A stretch of 29,192 nt of DNA from JAWLBR01 sp041687495 (GTDB taxonomy: Bacteria; Bacillota; Limnochordia; DTU087; JAAYGB01). The notes beneath the pieces are model-generated. The model did no database searches and was not told the DNA's origin. It saw nothing but the letters and a program-made list of their open reading frames with translations. The stretch is taken from the NCBI GenBank assembly GCA_041687495.1, contig JAWLBR010000034.1:1-29192 (forward strand), in the 5' to 3' direction. This document shows, in pieces, positions 7,158 through 16,227 of this stretch. A program made the position numbers and the translations under genes. The stretch's first letter is position 1, and the number at the start of each line of letters is the position of its first letter.

Positions 7158-9200
7158 TTGATCAATCAGAAACTGCCGAAGATATGGTACGGCGGAGACT
7201 ATAATCCGGACCAGTGGCCCAAAGAGATCTGGGATGAGGACATGCGCCTGTTCAAGCTGGCCAACATTGACGTAGCCACACTGCCTGTGTTCAGCTGGTC
7301 ATTACTCCAGCCCGAGGAGGAGAAGTACGACTTCACGTGGTTGGATGAGGTTCTCGATCGGATGGCGGAGAATGGAATTCACGCCTGTTTGGCAACATCT
7401 ACTGGCGCCCATCCAGCTTGGATGGCCAGACGGTATCCAGACATTCTGCGGGTAGACTTCCAAGGCCGCAAGCACAAGTTTGGGGGCCGCCACAACTCAT
7501 GTCCCAACAGCCCGACTTATCAAAAGTACTCCGTGCGCTTGGCTCAGAAACTAGCGGAGAGGTATAAAGACCACCCGACCTTGGTGGCGTGGCATATTTC
7601 CAATGAGTATGGTGGTGCCTGCTACTGTGATAACTGCGCTAAGGCTTTTCGGGTTTGGCTGCAGAAGCGCTACGGCACCATTGAGGAAGTGAACCGGAGG
7701 TGGAATACCCGCTTTTGGGGTCATACATTCTATGACTGGGAAGAGATTGTTCCGCCCAATGTCCTCAGTGAGCATATGTCGGAGCATGATCCCACTCGGA
7801 CTGCTTTCCAAGGGATCTCGCTAGACTACAACCGCTTTATGTCAGATAGCATGCTGGAATGCTACAAAGCGGAGTATGCGGCTATCAAGGAGTATACTCC
7901 GAATGTCTTGATTACCACTAACTTCATGGGTACATACAAACCCCTCAACTACTTTGACTGGGCGCCATATCTTGACATCATCTCATGGGACAACTATCCG
8001 TCAAACAAGGCGGATATGTCTAACATTGCCCTCCGGCACGATCTGATGCGCGGGCTCAAGGCTGGCAAACCGTTTATGTTAATGGAGCAGACTCCCAGCC
8101 AGCAGAACTGGCAGGCGTATAACGGCCTGAAGCGGCCCGGAGTGATGCGCCTGTGGAGCTATCAGGCAGTTGCCCATGGTGCAGACACAGTCATGTTTTT
8201 TCAGCTGCGGCGCTCGCAGGGCGCCTGCGAGAAGTATCATGGAGCGGTCGTCTCTCATGCAGGACATGAGAATACCCGGGTATTCAAGGAATGCGCCGAG
8301 TTAGGCAAGGACCTAGTTGAGCTCGGCGACGCCCTGCTGGATTCCACAGTAGAGGCTAAGACGGCGATCATGTTCGATTGGGAGAACTGGTGGGCGTTGG
8401 AATACTCGAGCGGTCCCAGCGCAGACCTCAAGTACCTACCGCAGGTAGAGAAGTATTATCGGGCTTTTTGGAGCCAGAACATCCCTGTCGATCTGGTCCA
8501 TCCCAGCATGGACTTAAGTAAGTACAAGGTGGTCGTCGCCCCAGTGGCATATCTACTCCAACCGGGCTATGCGCAGAAGGTGGAGGAGTTTGTTGCCGGG
8601 GGAGGCACCTTTGTGACTACCTTCTTTAGCGGTATTGTCGACGAAAACGATCGGGTAGTTCTAGGTGGATACCCAGGTCATCTGCGCAAGGTGACAGGTG
8701 TTTGGGCTGAGGAAATCGATGCCTTGTTCCCAGACATGAGAAACAGTATCGAAGTCTCTGATCCTGCCTGGAAGCAGCTGCAGGGAAGCCACCAGTGCGG
8801 ACTGCTCTGTGATCTGATCCATGCAGAAACCGCTGAAGTTGTCGGTACCTACGGATCTGATTTTTACGCCGGGCGTCCGGCTCTGACCCGCAACCAGTTT
8901 GGCCGAGGCGCAGCCTGGTACATTGCGTCGGATCCCACTCAGGAGTTCGTGAACACTTTGCTGAAGCACCTGTGCCAGGAGCAAGGGGTTGAGGCGCTGC
9001 TTACGGCTCCCGATGGAGTTGAGGTAACCCAAAGAGAAAAGGACGGAAAGTCCTTTACTTTTGTCCTCAACCACAATGCAGACCCGGTTCAGGTAGACCT
9101 GGGCGGCAGAAGCCGTACAGATCTACTGACAGGTCGGCAGCTATCGGGAAGTGTTGACTTGGCTGGAAGGGGACTGCTTATCTTAAGTGAGGCGAAGTAG
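7158..9200 (+). CDS. Beta-galactosidase, glycoside hydrolase family 42
   Basis: Retaining beta-galactosidase (possibly also alpha-L-arabinopyranosidase), cytosolic as there is no signal peptide. 680 residues, the family's usual size: TIM barrel to about residue 390, the GH42 trimerisation domain to about 600, and a small C-terminal beta domain. The opening WYGGDYNPDQWP is a family signature. Catalytic residues are Glu150 as acid/base in HISNEYGG and Glu310 as nucleophile in LMEQTPS. The zinc site is seen as Cys115 (NSCPNS) with Cys155, Cys157 and Cys160 (CYCDNC). Start is TTG at 7158 with GGAGGAG about eight bases upstream; an ATG at 7150 is out of frame and stops at once. No sugar transporter or regulator is adjacent, so it probably forms its own unit. 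Confidence 0.95.
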   Translation: MINQKLPKIWYGGDYNPDQWPKEIWDEDMRLFKLANIDVATLPVFSWSLLQPEEEKYDFTWLDEVLDRMAENGIHACLATSTGAHPAWMARRYPDILRVDFQGRKHKFGGRHNSCPNSPTYQKYSVRLAQKLAERYKDHPTLVAWHISNEYGGACYCDNCAKAFRVWLQKRYGTIEEVNRRWNTRFWGHTFYDWEEIVPPNVLSEHMSEHDPTRTAFQGISLDYNRFMSDSMLECYKAEYAAIKEYTPNVLITTNFMGTYKPLNYFDWAPYLDIISWDNYPSNKADMSNIALRHDLMRGLKAGKPFMLMEQTPSQQNWQAYNGLKRPGVMRLWSYQAVAHGADTVMFFQLRRSQGACEKYHGAVVSHAGHENTRVFKECAELGKDLVELGDALLDSTVEAKTAIMFDWENWWALEYSSGPSADLKYLPQVEKYYRAFWSQNIPVDLVHPSMDLSKYKVVVAPVAYLLQPGYAQKVEEFVAGGGTFVTTFFSGIVDENDRVVLGGYPGHLRKVTGVWAEEIDALFPDMRNSIEVSDPAWKQLQGSHQCGLLCDLIHAETAEVVGTYGSDFYAGRPALTRNQFGRGAAWYIASDPTQEFVNTLLKHLCQEQGVEALLTAPDGVEVTQREKDGKSFTFVLNHNADPVQVDLGGRSRTDLLTGRQLSGSVDLAGRGLLILSEAK

Positions 9201-9226
9201 GCAGTTGTAGTGATAGATTCTGCGTC

Positions 9227-9263
9227 AATGGCCCGGTGCGATGGAACAGCGCATCGGGTCATT
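9227..9263 (+). terminator. Strong hairpin after the GH42 gene, no T-run
   Basis: A 14-bp stem (9227-9240 with 9250-9263, two G-U pairs) and a nine-base loop, 27 bases after the GH42 stop. No run of T follows (CAGGTCGTT), so it is either a 3'-end stabilising hairpin or an atypical terminator. Confidence 0.45.
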
Positions 9264-9348
9264 CAGGTCGTTACCGAACCAGTCAGGTGTACATTTCAGG
9301 ATCCAGTTTTGTTCCACCAGATCCGATGGCTATATCTCTCCTAGGACT

Positions 9349-9378
9349 CAACGGTCTAGTGAAGGATAGAGACCGTTG
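9349..9378. promoter_or_regulatory. Perfect 9-bp inverted repeat upstream of the Lhr helicase gene
   Basis: CAACGGTCT at 9349-9357 and AGACCGTTG at 9370-9378 with 12 bases between, about 105 bases before the helicase start. It could be an operator or a leader hairpin. The rest of the 283-base gap (9201-9483) holds the hairpin at 9227-9263 and nothing else I can support. Confidence 0.35.
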
Positions 9379-9483
9379 GCGGACTTGACCGTAGAATGAT
9401 GAAGATTTATCTGTGACGTGTGCGAGTCTCATTTCGCCGTTGTATGAGATGAATCTGTGGCTGTAATCAGGAGCTGATTAGAC

Positions 9484-12400
9484 ATGAGCGTGATGGAGTT
9501 GTTTCACCCTGTGGTAAGCCGCTGGTTTGCGGCGAAGTACGGACAGCCGACACCGCCGCAGGTAGAAGGGTGGCCGGCTATCACCTCGGGGCACAATGTA
9601 CTGATTTTTGCTCCGACTGGGTCGGGTAAGACCTTGGCAGCTTTCCTGCAGTGCCTGAACTGGCTGTATCAGCAGGTTGAGTTAGGTCATAGGATCGACG
9701 GCGGGACGCAGATACTTTACATCTCTCCCCTCAAGGCGTTGAATAACGACATTCACAAGAATCTTGAGGGTCCTTTGACTGAGATCTCCCAGTTAGCCAG
9801 GGAGATGGGAGTGGAGCTTCCCAAGCTGGAAGCAGCGGTGCGAACCGGTGATACCTCGGCCAGCCAGAGGCAGAGGATTGTCCGCAAACCACCTCACATC
9901 CTGATCACAACTCCGGAGTCGTTGTTTCTCATGCTTGCCTCCAAGCAGCAGCGAGTGCTAACTACCGTTCGCTTTGTAATCGTGGACGAAATCCATGCTC
10001 TGTTTGGCGGGAAGCGGGGTACCCATCTGTCTCTCAGCCTTGAGTACTTGGAAGAGCTAACGCAGCTGCCTCTGCAGCGGATTGGGCTATCTGCTACGCT
10101 CAAGCCTGTGGAGAAAGTTGCGGAGTTTCTCGGCGGTGGAAGCGTCGAGTCGGGACAGTGGCAGCCGCGGCCGGTGCGAATTGTCGATACTGGGGCGCGG
10201 AAGAATCTGGACCTGAGGGTTGAACTACCCAGCGCAAGTCTCTCAAATCTTCCTGAAAAAACCATCTGGCCCAGCATCTACCGGTATCTCCTTGATCAGG
10301 TGAGACAGCACCGTTCCACTCTGGTTTTTGTCAACAGCCGCCGGGTGGCGGAGAACACCGCCGCGCAACTGAACAAACTTGCCAGTCGTGAATTGGCCCG
10401 GGTTCACCACGGCAGTTTGTCCCGTGAATCCAGGGAAGAAGTAGAGCAGATGTTGAAGCGGGGAGAGCTTAGCTGCCTTGTGACTACCTCGTCATTGGAA
10501 TTGGGAATCGACGTCGGCAGCATCGACTGTGTGGTGCAGGTAGAGTCGCCCCATGAAGTCGCTCGGGGATTGCAAAGAGTAGGCCGAGCCGGTCATGTGG
10601 TCGGCCTACCCAGCAAGGGACGAATCGTGGTTAAGACCCAGGATGACCTTCTGGAAGCTGCTGTGATCGCCCAACAGATGGGTCAAGGTGATGTGGAAAG
10701 AGTGCGGATGCCGGAAAACTGTCTTGATGTCCTGGCTCAACAGATCGTCGGAATGACCGCAGTGCGAGACCTGTCGCAAAATCATCTGCTCAGTATCGTG
10801 AGGAGGGCCGCGGCTTATCGAAATCTACCAACTGGGACGTTTGAGCAGGTTCTGGCGATGCTGTCAGGGCAGCTGGGCGAAGGAGACCAACTCGGTCTGC
10901 GTCCACGGATCTACTGGGACCAAATAGGCGGTGTGGTACAAGCCACTGAAGGAGGCAAGCGGCTTGTCTACACCAGTGGAGGTACCATTCCAGACCGAGG
11001 CTACTACGGTGTCTACCAGGTGGGTTCTACGGTAAGATTGGGTGAGCTAGAAGAAGAGTTTGTGTACGAACGGAGAATCGGGGACCGATTTGTGCTGGGC
11101 ACCAACGTGTGGAGAGTTGAAGAGATCAGGCAAGACCGTGTGATTGTCGCACCGGCCGGAGGCGCTCCCACTGTGCCGTTCTGGAAGGGAGAGGGCTTTG
11201 GTCGCCCTTACGATCTGGGGCGGACCTATGGGGATTTCCTCGCACGAGTAGAGGCACGCATGGCAAATGAAAATGATAGTGCAGTGCGCCGGTGGCTACA
11301 GGATAGCTGCAAACTCGATGAGTTGGGAGGAGCCCAGCTGCATCGGTATCTGCAGGCACAACGAGAGGCGGTTGGGTCGCTGCCAACGTCTCGGCGCCTT
11401 GTGATTGAGGAGTTTCCCGATGAATTGGGCCAGTGGAGGGTCGTCCTATACTCACCGTTTGGCAAGCGGGTTAACCGTCCTTTGACCCTACTTCTTACCG
11501 AAAGGATACGACAAGAACAGGGGTTAGAGCTGGCGTCGGTGCAGTTGGATGATGGGATTATGTTCATCGGCCCCACTGGGGCTGAGCCTCCTGCAATAGA
11601 TCCCCAAGCCCTATCGGTTGATGGTTTGGAGGAGACTCTGGCGAACTTGGCCAGCCGCACACCGCTGTTTGCCTCGCTCTTCCGAGAAAACGCGGGGCGG
11701 GCTCTGATGCTGCCCAAGCAAGGATATGGACGTAAGCGGACGCCTTTTTGGTTGGCCCGGCTTAAGGCGGCCGACTTACTACAGGTGGTATCCAAGTATC
11801 CGGACTTCCCTATCGTCGTGGAGACCTATCGGCAGATCCTGCACGAAGTGTTTGACCTGCAGGGGGTCAAGGAAGTACTTGCCCATCTGCGCTCTGGAAC
11901 AGTTGAGGTTGTTCGCTGCCGACGTAAAGGGCCGTCTCCTTTCGCCCAACCGATGCTGTTTAGTATGATGGCAGACTTTATGTACGCTCCGGATCAATCT
12001 CGGAGTGATCAGCGCTTGACCCTGCTGAATATGGGGCGAGAGACTCTCCGGGAATTGCTGGATGAAGCAGACTTGAGGACTCTTCTGGATCCGGTTGCCG
12101 TCAGCGAAGCAGTCGAGAGGGCAAGCGCTGGATTGGCTAAGAGTGCCCTTAGCGGCGCCAACGAATTCCATGCCTGGCTGCTGCAGCGGGGAGAGTTGCT
12201 GCGGGGAGCCGATGGGGAATGGGAAATGGTGTCCTCTCTACCACAGGCACAGCCACGGTTAACGGAACTAGTGGAGGAGTTGGAGGCTGCTGGCCGGACT
12301 AGGAGGGTTGCCTTCAACGTTGGACCACAGCGCAGGCAAGGGGTTGTGCCGACTGAACTGCTCAGCCAGTACCAAGTAGCCTTGCCTAAGTGCATGATAG

Positions 12401-13941
12401 TAGGTTCTGTGCAGAGCGATGGCCCTACTCCGCCCGACTTGGTGCCCACTGAGCTTTCGCCACAAGCTGCTGTGCGCTCCATCATCCTGCGGTTTGCTGC
12501 CAACTGCGGGCCTTTTACTGCAGAAGAGCTGGCTGCCCGCTATGGCCTCACCAAACAACAGATAGACGGAGTGCTACGCCAGCTGCGGGAAGAAGGGATA
12601 CTTGAGTCCGGACAGTTTATCCCCGGTGGCACTGGGACTGAATGGTGTGATACCCGAGTCTTGCAGCGTATTCACCGCCGGAGCCTTGTTCGCGCCCGTA
12701 AGGCAGTTCAACCACGGAGCCAGGCTGAGTATACGCGGTTCTTGTCCATTTGGCATGGGGCGGGGCCTGAGCCAAACAAGAGCTTGAGTGACGTCCTGAG
12801 TCGGCTGTCGGGGCACTTCCTTGTGGCAGGGCTATGGGAGAGGTGCGTCCTCCCTGCTAGAGTCAAGGGGTACACTCCAGCGCAGCTTGATCAACTCTTA
12901 GGCAGCGGGCTGTTTTCTTGGCGAGCTCGACGGGGAGCAAGTGGCTTTGAGATTGCCATTGAATCCACAGGTATGCAGATGGACAATGACGTGCCAACCT
13001 CTTCAGACTCGACATTCCCGGGACCTGATTGGAGCGAGAATGACACTGAAGTGGATCCACAACCCCGGCCCCAAGGTCAGATTTTGCGTCTGCTGCATGA
13101 GAAAGGGGCATTGTCGGTGCCGCAGTTGTGGCAGTACACCGGTATACCTGTGGCGCAGCTGTTGGTCATGCTTGAGGATCTGATGCTCGATGGAGTCTTG
13201 ACTAACGACTCCTTTGGTGCCGTACGATTCTTCTTGGCGGGCAATCCATTTCGAGAAGTCAAAGGTCCAAGTCGGCGTCCTCTGGTTGTGTCTCCAGAGG
13301 TGCTGGCGCAGATGGGCCGCTGGTCACTGGTACCGACACAGGCAGCTGAACCCAGTCAGGAGAATGCTGAGCGTCAGATTGGTCAAATTGCGAGGCTGTA
13401 CGGTGTTGTGTGCCGCGAGACTGCAACAGCAGCTGGGGTTGATTGGAGCGTGTTGGGTGCAACCTTGTCCCGGTGGGAAATGGTGGGCAAGATTCGCCGG
13501 GGATATTTCATCGATGGGGTATCTGGCATCCAGTATGCCCATACCGAAGCCGTCGAAGGCCTGAGGAGGGTCCTTGACACTCCGGCGAGAGGCTTCGTCG
13601 CCCTGCCCATGGGCGACCCCGCTAACCCCTGGGGTGCGGTTCTTCCATGGCCCGGAGAGCGGCGGCCGAAGGCCGAGGCGGTGTTGGTCTTGTTTGGCGG
13701 CGAGGTAGTTCTGTCGGTGGAAGGGACAAGAGTAAGAACTCATCCAGCAAGCGCGAAACTGGATGGAGATCAGATCCGAACTGCTGTTGGCAAACTTGTC
13801 AATGCGATCAAGGCAGTGCGAGGCACAAAGATAGAGATTAGGGAGCTTGATGGGCAGCCAATTGAGGGTACGGGCATTAGCGACCTGCTGATCGAGTACG
13901 GGTTTGAGCGGGCATACAAGGGGTTAGTCAGTTGGGGTTAG
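9484..13941 (+). CDS. lhr: Lhr-type (long helicase-related) ATP-dependent superfamily 2 helicase
   Basis: 1485-residue DNA/RNA helicase of the Lhr family, which tracks on single-stranded nucleic acid and is linked to DNA repair. The first ~400 residues hold the two RecA-like domains: APTGSGKT at 43-50 (Walker A), ITTPES (motif Ib), DEIH at 168-171 (motif II), SAT at 203-205 (motif III), FVNSRR and HHGSLS (motif IV region), TSSLELGIDVG (motif V) and QRVGRAGH (motif VI). The following winged-helix and beta-barrel parts of the Lhr core and the long C-terminal part typical of bacterial Lhr (about 1500 residues) complete it; the frame is intact. Start ATG at 9484 lies 13 bases after a CAGGAG. It stands alone; Lhr is better known from Actinobacteria, Proteobacteria and archaea. 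Confidence 0.93.
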   Translation: MSVMELFHPVVSRWFAAKYGQPTPPQVEGWPAITSGHNVLIFAPTGSGKTLAAFLQCLNWLYQQVELGHRIDGGTQILYISPLKALNNDIHKNLEGPLTEISQLAREMGVELPKLEAAVRTGDTSASQRQRIVRKPPHILITTPESLFLMLASKQQRVLTTVRFVIVDEIHALFGGKRGTHLSLSLEYLEELTQLPLQRIGLSATLKPVEKVAEFLGGGSVESGQWQPRPVRIVDTGARKNLDLRVELPSASLSNLPEKTIWPSIYRYLLDQVRQHRSTLVFVNSRRVAENTAAQLNKLASRELARVHHGSLSRESREEVEQMLKRGELSCLVTTSSLELGIDVGSIDCVVQVESPHEVARGLQRVGRAGHVVGLPSKGRIVVKTQDDLLEAAVIAQQMGQGDVERVRMPENCLDVLAQQIVGMTAVRDLSQNHLLSIVRRAAAYRNLPTGTFEQVLAMLSGQLGEGDQLGLRPRIYWDQIGGVVQATEGGKRLVYTSGGTIPDRGYYGVYQVGSTVRLGELEEEFVYERRIGDRFVLGTNVWRVEEIRQDRVIVAPAGGAPTVPFWKGEGFGRPYDLGRTYGDFLARVEARMANENDSAVRRWLQDSCKLDELGGAQLHRYLQAQREAVGSLPTSRRLVIEEFPDELGQWRVVLYSPFGKRVNRPLTLLLTERIRQEQGLELASVQLDDGIMFIGPTGAEPPAIDPQALSVDGLEETLANLASRTPLFASLFRENAGRALMLPKQGYGRKRTPFWLARLKAADLLQVVSKYPDFPIVVETYRQILHEVFDLQGVKEVLAHLRSGTVEVVRCRRKGPSPFAQPMLFSMMADFMYAPDQSRSDQRLTLLNMGRETLRELLDEADLRTLLDPVAVSEAVERASAGLAKSALSGANEFHAWLLQRGELLRGADGEWEMVSSLPQAQPRLTELVEELEAAGRTRRVAFNVGPQRRQGVVPTELLSQYQVALPKCMIVGSVQSDGPTPPDLVPTELSPQAAVRSIILRFAANCGPFTAEELAARYGLTKQQIDGVLRQLREEGILESGQFIPGGTGTEWCDTRVLQRIHRRSLVRARKAVQPRSQAEYTRFLSIWHGAGPEPNKSLSDVLSRLSGHFLVAGLWERCVLPARVKGYTPAQLDQLLGSGLFSWRARRGASGFEIAIESTGMQMDNDVPTSSDSTFPGPDWSENDTEVDPQPRPQGQILRLLHEKGALSVPQLWQYTGIPVAQLLVMLEDLMLDGVLTNDSFGAVRFFLAGNPFREVKGPSRRPLVVSPEVLAQMGRWSLVPTQAAEPSQENAERQIGQIARLYGVVCRETATAAGVDWSVLGATLSRWEMVGKIRRGYFIDGVSGIQYAHTEAVEGLRRVLDTPARGFVALPMGDPANPWGAVLPWPGERRPKAEAVLVLFGGEVVLSVEGTRVRTHPASAKLDGDQIRTAVGKLVNAIKAVRGTKIEIRELDGQPIEGTGISDLLIEYGFERAYKGLVSWG

Positions 13942-14081
13942 GGTGCTGACGGGGACTTAACTGGTACTTCGCGGACAGACTAGACCTACGGTAGTATGGG
14001 CCTCGAGTGTCATAGGAATTGGTGTTGAGCGGCAAATGCATGGTGCTTTCATTGGTGACTCTGGCAGTAGCGGTAATCAGG

Positions 14082-14125
14082 CGCAGTCCTAGATCAGATA
14101 CTTGATGGTTGCATCTAGGACTGCG
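14082..14125. terminator. 13-bp perfect inverted repeat between convergent genes
   Basis: Arms at 14082-14094 and 14113-14125 pair perfectly over 13 bases around an 18-base loop, lying 10 bases beyond the dehydratase stop and 140 beyond the helicase stop. Neither strand has a T-run after it. Its position suggests a shared transcript end or 3' protection of both converging messages. The remaining 13942-14081 shows nothing else. Confidence 0.5.
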
Positions 14126-14134
14126 TCCGGCAGG

Positions 14135-16123
14135 TCACTTCAGAGCGTTCTTTCCAGCCTCAATCACCTGCAAAATGGCTTCCGTGTCGTAGACACATCC
14201 GCCCCAGGTTCCTCCGCTGATGTCCTGCAGGGCTGCCCAAAGCCTGGTGTCTGCTGATAGGTCAGCGTCGGGGGAAAGATCCGGGTGCAAGGGGCGGCTG
14301 TTTATAAGGTCGACCGCTTCGACAGGCGTGAATCGTCTGCCTTCGGCACCAATCAGGTTGATGGAGCCGGTGAGATTAGTTCGGTCGATGATGATCTCGA
14401 TGAGATCGTTGTCCCTAACCTTGCCCAAAGGTCCTCCGGCCAACGCTTCTGGCCCAACGTGGCCGATGCAGGCTCCGGTTGACACACCAGAAAAGCGAGC
14501 GTCAGTGATCAGGGCTACGTGTTTACCAAAGGAAAGATGACGCAGAGCTCCAGTCAGCTGAAAGGTCTCTTCCATGCCCGAACCCAGTGGCCCTCGACCC
14601 ATGAGCACAATCACGTCGCCACGTTCGATAGTCTTTGTTCCGTTGCCTTTAATGGCGGCAATGGCAGCCTTTTCTGTCGTAAAGACTTTGGCAGGCCCGG
14701 TTATGCGGTACACTCCGTCAGCGTCGACCACTTCTGGATCAATGGCTGTACTCTTGACCACAGATCCTTCGGGAGCAAGGTTGCCGGAAGGGAAAGTCAC
14801 GGTACTAGTTAGCCCTGCGGCCTTGGCTTTGTCGGGACTCATAATGACGTCATCAGGTGAGACGCCGTCTGCTTGCTCCAACCTTTGGCGCAGTGCACGG
14901 CGCCGCTGCGAGTCCTCCCACCAGTCCAGCACGCTCCCCAAAGGTGCTCCGGTTACCGTTAGGCAAGTTTCGTCAAGTAGGCCGATGCGGCGCAGGTGGA
15001 GCATCACCTCTGGTACTCCACCGGCCATGAACGCTCGAACTGTCGGGTGTCCGGTCGGGCCGTTGGGAAGAACATCCACAAGGCGGGGTACAGCTTGGTT
15101 GACTTCACTCCAGTCGGCGGCAGTGGGGCGCTTTAGTCCTGCTGCATGGGCGATGGCCGGAAGGTGCAAAATGAGGTTCGTCGACCCACCAAAGGCGGCA
15201 TGAATTACCATCGCATTCTTAATGGATCCGTCGGTGAGGATGTCGCTCATCGTCAGGCCGCTTTGCCTCAGGTGAACTACAGCGCGAGCACTGCGCTCAG
15301 CCAGATCCAGCCAAATAGGCTCGCCTGAGGGGGCTAGGGCCGAATGGGGCAGAGCCATCCCTAGAGCCTCCGCTACGACCTGACTGGTCCCGGCAGTCCC
15401 AAGGAAATGACATCCGCCGCCGGCACTGGCGCACGCGCGACAACTGAGCTCGGCTGCCGCGTCGAGACTGATTTCGCCTCGGGCAAAGCGAGCCCCTACG
15501 GACTGAATCTTTCCCAGGTCTTCTCCGTCGGTGGGAGGCAGGGTCGAGCCTCCGGGAACGATTATCCCTGGAAGCTCCTTGGCACCTGCGAGCGCCATCA
15601 TCATCGCCGGTAATCCCTTATCGCAGGTGGCAATGCCGATTAACCCTTGACGATCTGGAAGAGATCTCATCAGACGGCTCAGTACGGTGCTGGCATCGTT
15701 ACGGTAGGGGAGGCTGTCCATCATCCCTGTGGTGCCTTGAGTTCTTCCGTCACATGGGTCGGTACAATGGACCGCATAGGGCAGACCGCCCAATTCGCCA
15801 ATGGTCTCGGCAGCCTTGGCTGCCAGCAGTCCCAGTTCGTAGTGTCCGGTGTGGTAACCTAAGGCTTTGGGCGTACCTAGTGTTGACCGGATTCCGCCCA
15901 AGGTGGTGAGGATGAGGTATTCCGGTCTGTCTAAAGTCGCCGGCTCCCATCCCATGCCGGCGTTCTCGATCATGCCGAAAACCGCTCCACTGGGGCGATT
16001 GGTGAGATACTCGGCGCTAAGGGGAAGCCTTCCTTCCCGCCCGGGAACCCTCGTTGTCACCTTGAACAGTTCAGGCTTGCCTGAGTCGACCAGATTCAAC
16101 CAGGTAACCTTGTCTTCCTCCAT
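14135..16123 (-). CDS. yjhG: D-xylonate dehydratase, YjhG/YagF type (IlvD/Edd family)
   Basis: Iron-sulphur dehydratase converting D-xylonate (and related aldonates) to 2-keto-3-deoxy-D-xylonate, in the cytoplasm. 662 residues, matching E. coli YjhG/YagF (about 655) rather than IlvD (about 560-615). It follows the YjhG pattern closely: NRPSGAVFGMIENAGMGW, YAVHCTDPCDGRTQGTTG, SLPYRNDAS, LPHSALAPSGEP, GGSTNLILHLPAIAHAAG, and SGGTWGGCVYD near the end. Cys124 (DPCDG), Cys167 (TCDKG) and Cys238 (GGGCHF) are the likely cluster ligands. The ATG at 16123 has GGAGGTGG just upstream; an open frame extends back to 16207 but lacks a site and crosses a hairpin. It follows an isomerase gene on the same strand, separated by about 104 bases. 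No ketoacid aldolase partner (YjhH/YagE type) is nearby. Confidence 0.93.
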   Translation of the reverse strand: MEEDKVTWLNLVDSGKPELFKVTTRVPGREGRLPLSAEYLTNRPSGAVFGMIENAGMGWEPATLDRPEYLILTTLGGIRSTLGTPKALGYHTGHYELGLLAAKAAETIGELGGLPYAVHCTDPCDGRTQGTTGMMDSLPYRNDASTVLSRLMRSLPDRQGLIGIATCDKGLPAMMMALAGAKELPGIIVPGGSTLPPTDGEDLGKIQSVGARFARGEISLDAAAELSCRACASAGGGCHFLGTAGTSQVVAEALGMALPHSALAPSGEPIWLDLAERSARAVVHLRQSGLTMSDILTDGSIKNAMVIHAAFGGSTNLILHLPAIAHAAGLKRPTAADWSEVNQAVPRLVDVLPNGPTGHPTVRAFMAGGVPEVMLHLRRIGLLDETCLTVTGAPLGSVLDWWEDSQRRRALRQRLEQADGVSPDDVIMSPDKAKAAGLTSTVTFPSGNLAPEGSVVKSTAIDPEVVDADGVYRITGPAKVFTTEKAAIAAIKGNGTKTIERGDVIVLMGRGPLGSGMEETFQLTGALRHLSFGKHVALITDARFSGVSTGACIGHVGPEALAGGPLGKVRDNDLIEIIIDRTNLTGSINLIGAEGRRFTPVEAVDLINSRPLHPDLSPDADLSADTRLWAALQDISGGTWGGCVYDTEAILQVIEAGKNALK

Positions 16124-16171
16124 CAATCCCACCTCCAGGTTTGCTGACTGTGCCTTGTGTGAAAACAGGAA

Positions 16172-16199
16172 ATGCGGCGAGCTTGTACACCCGCCGCAT
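16172..16199 (-). terminator. Hairpin between isomerase and dehydratase genes
   Basis: ATGCGGCG/CGCCGCAT, an 8-bp perfect stem with a 12-base loop. Read on the - strand it is followed by TTTCCTGTTTTC, a broken T-rich run. It may partly terminate or process the message so that the second gene is expressed at a different level from the first. Confidence 0.5.
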
Positions 16200-16227
16200 C
16201 GGTCCATCTCACTGGTGACTAAGGTTG

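Noticed and set aside
11226..11795. 189-codon open frame on the - strand inside the Lhr helicase gene
   Set aside because: Composition is Ser/Arg-rich shadow sequence and it is fully covered by an intact, conserved gene on the other strand.
14574..15203. 209-codon open frame on the + strand opposite the dehydratase gene
   Set aside because: Antisense to a near-certain YjhG-type gene and without recognisable motifs or ribosome site.
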